Shown: positions 61,896 to 64,000 of the stretch, one piece after another
How positions within the stretch are numbered: position 1 is the first letter of the stretch
Layout of the letters: every line of letters begins with the position of its first letter
Source of the DNA: CAVVFX01 sp963747535
GTDB lineage: Bacteria; Acidobacteriota; Terriglobia; Bryobacterales; Bryobacteraceae
Assembly (NCBI GenBank): GCA_963747535.1
Contig: CAVVFX010000011.1
Coordinates: 310,001-374,000, forward strand
Length of the DNA stretch: 64,000 nucleotides
Direction: 5' to 3'
Position numbers and translations under genes: made by a program
Notes under the pieces: model-generated
The model's input: the letters and a program-made list of their open reading frames with translations, nothing else
Told to the model about the DNA's origin: nothing
The model's database searches: none

Positions 61896-61911
61896 TGGCG
61901 AATGAAGTGCT
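61896..61911 (+). promoter_or_regulatory. sigma-54-type promoter of the phosphoketolase gene
   Basis: TGGCGAATGAAGTGCT fits TGGC-N8-TGC with GG-N10-GC spacing. It would give a leader of about 145 bases before the start at 62069. Confidence 0.6.
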
Positions 61912-62068
61912 CTCACTAAGTCTCTCGTGCTCATCTGAGGAGAACCTCCTGATCTGCCGGCACGAGCCGTGTCGCGGTTCGCGTCATTCGAACGGATGAA
62001 GATTTGATGATTGCGCGCTCGGTGCATCGCATTCTCGAAGCCGGCGCGGTGAACAAAAGGATTAAACC

Positions 62069-64000
62069 ATGAATACCAATACACTGACTTTGGAAGCGAA
62101 AGACTTGACCGCCAGGACCAATACGCTCACCCCGGAATTGCTCCACAACATGAATTCGTACTGGCGCGCGGCCAACTATCTGTCGGTCGGGCAGATCTAT
62201 CTCTACGACAATCCGCTATTGAAAGAACCCCTCAAGCTTTCTCACGTAAAGCCGCTGGTCGTCGGGCATTGGGGCACGACTCCTGGTCAAAACTTCATCT
62301 ACGTGCACTTGAACCGGGTGATCAAGAAGTATGACCTGGACATGTTCTACATTGCGGGGCCCGGTCATGGCGGGCCGGCGATTGTAGGCAACGTCTACCT
62401 CGAAGGCACTTGGAGTGAAGTCTATCCGAACGTCACCCGGGACGAAGCTGGACTCAAGAAGTTGTTCACGCAGTTCTCGTTCCCCGGTGGGATTTCCAGC
62501 CACGTAGCCCCGACGACGCCAGGCTCTATTCACGAAGGCGGCGAACTCGGATACTCCCTCAGCCATGCCTTCGGCGCCGCGTTCGACAATCCCGGTCTGA
62601 TCGTCGCTTGTGTGGTCGGCGATGGTGAAGCAGAAACCGGTCCCCTGGCGACCGCCTGGCAATCGAACAAGTTTCTCGATCCCATCACCGACGGGGTCGT
62701 GCTACCGATCCTGCACTTAAACGGGTTCAAGATCAGTAACCCAACAGTACTCGCCCGGATCGAACACGAGGAACTGGAGAAGTTCTACCAAGGTTGCGGT
62801 TGGGAGCCCTTGTTCGTGGAAGGCGACGACCCCGAAACGATGCATCAACTCATGGCAGCTACCCTTGACAAGGCTATCGAGGACATCCGCCAGATCCAGG
62901 AGCATGCGCGGACTGAAAAAGATGCCGCCCGGCCGCGCTGGCCGATGATTGTGCTCAGATCACCCAAGGGCTGGACGGGACCGAAAGTCGTCGATGGCTT
63001 GCAGGTCGAAGGCACCTTCCGGTCCCACCAGGTGCCCATCCTGGTGGATGCAGCGCATCCCGATCATGTCCAACAACTCGAAAGCTGGATGAGAAGTTAC
63101 AGGGCCGAAGAGTTGTTCGATGACAATGGCCGCCTTCTACCGGAGTTAGCCGAACTTGCGCCGAAGGGCAACCGGCGGATGGGCTCCAATCCGCATGCTA
63201 ACGGCGGACTGTTGCTGCGCGATCTGCGTATGCCGGACTTTCAGCTTCACGCGGTAAAGGTACCCGCGCCTGGCGCCGTCGAAGCGCAAGATACGTTCGT
63301 GCTGGGTAGCTTCATTCGTGACGTTGTGAAGCTGAATCAGGATCAGCGTAACTTCCGTCTCTTCGGTCCCGATGAAACCATCTCGAACCTCCTGGGGGCA
63401 GTCTTTGAAGTAACGAACCGTCAATGGGATGCCCAGGTGGTCAGCAATGACGAGTTCCTCGCGCCGGCCGGTCTTGTGCTGGACTCCATGCTCAGCGAGC
63501 ACCAGTGCGAGGGTTGGCTGGAAGGTTATCTGCTAACGGGGCGGCACGGTCTGTTCAACAGTTATGAGGCTTTCATCCGCATTGTCGACTCCATGTTCAG
63601 CCAGCACGCCAAATGGCTGAAGGTAACTTCGGAACTGCCCTGGCGCCGCAAGATCGCATCGCTGAATTATCTGCTCGCCTCGCACGTATGGCAGCAGGAT
63701 CACAACGGGTTCACTCATCAGGATCCAGGCTTTCTCGACCACGTGACAACCAAGAAGGCCAGTATCGTTCGCGCCTACCTGCCACCGGATGCGAATTGCC
63801 TGCTCTCTGTTATCGATCACTGCCTGCGCAGCCGGAATTACGTCAACGTCGTCGTGGCAGGCAAACATGCCCTTCCGCAATGGCTGACTATGGACGCGGC
63901 GGTGGCCCATTGCACTGAGGGAATCGGCATCTGGCAATGGGCCAGTAACGATCAGGATGGCGAACCGGACGTGGTGATGGGTTGCTGTGGGGACACACCC
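62069..64000 (+). CDS. xfp: xylulose-5-phosphate/fructose-6-phosphate phosphoketolase (partial)
   Basis: The first 644 residues of a protein normally about 800 long; it runs off the window. The ThDP-enzyme motifs are present: HWGTTPGQNFIYVHLNRVI near 70, GPGHGGPAIVGNVYLEGTW near 95, VGDGEAETGPLATAWQSNKF near 190 and LHLNGFKISNPTVLARIEHE near 215. Later come SPKGWTGPKVVDG near 305 and FRLFGPDETISNLL near 430. The enzyme splits xylulose-5-phosphate or fructose-6-phosphate with phosphate to acetyl phosphate plus an aldose phosphate, without redox cost. The start has an AAAAGG ribosome site 9 bases upstream. It is probably under sigma-54-type control from 61896. Confidence 0.96.
   Translation, partial: MNTNTLTLEAKDLTARTNTLTPELLHNMNSYWRAANYLSVGQIYLYDNPLLKEPLKLSHVKPLVVGHWGTTPGQNFIYVHLNRVIKKYDLDMFYIAGPGHGGPAIVGNVYLEGTWSEVYPNVTRDEAGLKKLFTQFSFPGGISSHVAPTTPGSIHEGGELGYSLSHAFGAAFDNPGLIVACVVGDGEAETGPLATAWQSNKFLDPITDGVVLPILHLNGFKISNPTVLARIEHEELEKFYQGCGWEPLFVEGDDPETMHQLMAATLDKAIEDIRQIQEHARTEKDAARPRWPMIVLRSPKGWTGPKVVDGLQVEGTFRSHQVPILVDAAHPDHVQQLESWMRSYRAEELFDDNGRLLPELAELAPKGNRRMGSNPHANGGLLLRDLRMPDFQLHAVKVPAPGAVEAQDTFVLGSFIRDVVKLNQDQRNFRLFGPDETISNLLGAVFEVTNRQWDAQVVSNDEFLAPAGLVLDSMLSEHQCEGWLEGYLLTGRHGLFNSYEAFIRIVDSMFSQHAKWLKVTSELPWRRKIASLNYLLASHVWQQDHNGFTHQDPGFLDHVTTKKASIVRAYLPPDANCLLSVIDHCLRSRNYVNVVVAGKHALPQWLTMDAAVAHCTEGIGIWQWASNDQDGEPDVVMGCCGDTP

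Overview
The window reads as chromosomal DNA of an acidobacterium close to the Bryobacterales/Solibacter group. The clues are a TIGR03435-family protein, an 801-residue permease with the acidobacterial duplicated-orphan (ADOP) architecture, a DUF3300/DUF2950/DUF2934 gene set, a high GC content, and many decayed insertion sequences and frameshifted genes. No rRNA, no complete tRNA and no CRISPR array was found.

0-10 kb: eight minus-strand genes with gaps of 7-60 bp, or a stop/start overlap, form one catabolic operon. In order they encode a 3Fe-4S-type ferredoxin, an FAD ferredoxin reductase, a cytochrome P450, a zinc alcohol dehydrogenase, a DUF4136 lipoprotein-like protein, a GH63/MGH1-like glycoside hydrolase, a glucose-dehydrogenase-like zinc enzyme and a MetA-like outer-membrane protein. 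This suggests oxidation of a hydrophobic, perhaps glycosylated, substrate.

10-25 kb: an alpha/beta hydrolase-domain protein, a GreA/GreB-family factor, a TIGR03435 protein, the ADOP permease and a 7-TM-like membrane protein lie among many gene remnants (CBS, IS66, PIN, NmrA, receiver). At 19.07 kb a 33-codon gene encodes a signal peptide followed by an 11-residue two-cysteine peptide. It sits just upstream of the 7-TM-like protein, whose start codon lies in the loop of a perfect 10-bp inverted repeat.

25-36 kb: a nest of mobile DNA. A RIT-like pair of tyrosine recombinases is truncated next to an IS91-like element with 15-bp terminal inverted repeats. The IS91-like element's own tyrosine recombinase gene is split at its catalytic HxxR box by a serine-recombinase element with small accessory ORFs. 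IS21 remnants, a probable group II intron tail and a decayed C39-like peptidase follow.

36-40 kb: a toxin-antitoxin-rich patch with an RHH protein, a zeta-like toxin broken by one base, a second zeta-like ATPase without its P-loop, and the 3' part of a tRNA (probably Asn) that looks like an attachment-site scar.

40-64 kb: a signalling, stress and central-carbon region. It holds a CdaA-YbbR fused diadenylate cyclase, an MFS exporter, a DksA-like protein, a 1281-residue CheB-CheR-PAS-histidine kinase-receiver protein, a PAS-containing sigma-54 activator, a seven-gene envelope/stress operon, HicAB, alpha-glucan phosphorylase and phosphoketolase (cut by the window end). A palindrome TGACC-N6-GGTCA occurs five times here, always outside the confidently called genes. 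Three copies lie 51-95 bp upstream of good sigma-54-type TGGC-N8-TGC elements, and a fourth lies near a weaker one. I infer an undescribed regulon, most simply controlled by the sigma-54 activator encoded in its middle. It would tie c-di-AMP-neighbouring, chemosensory-kinase, envelope-stress and phosphoketolase genes together.
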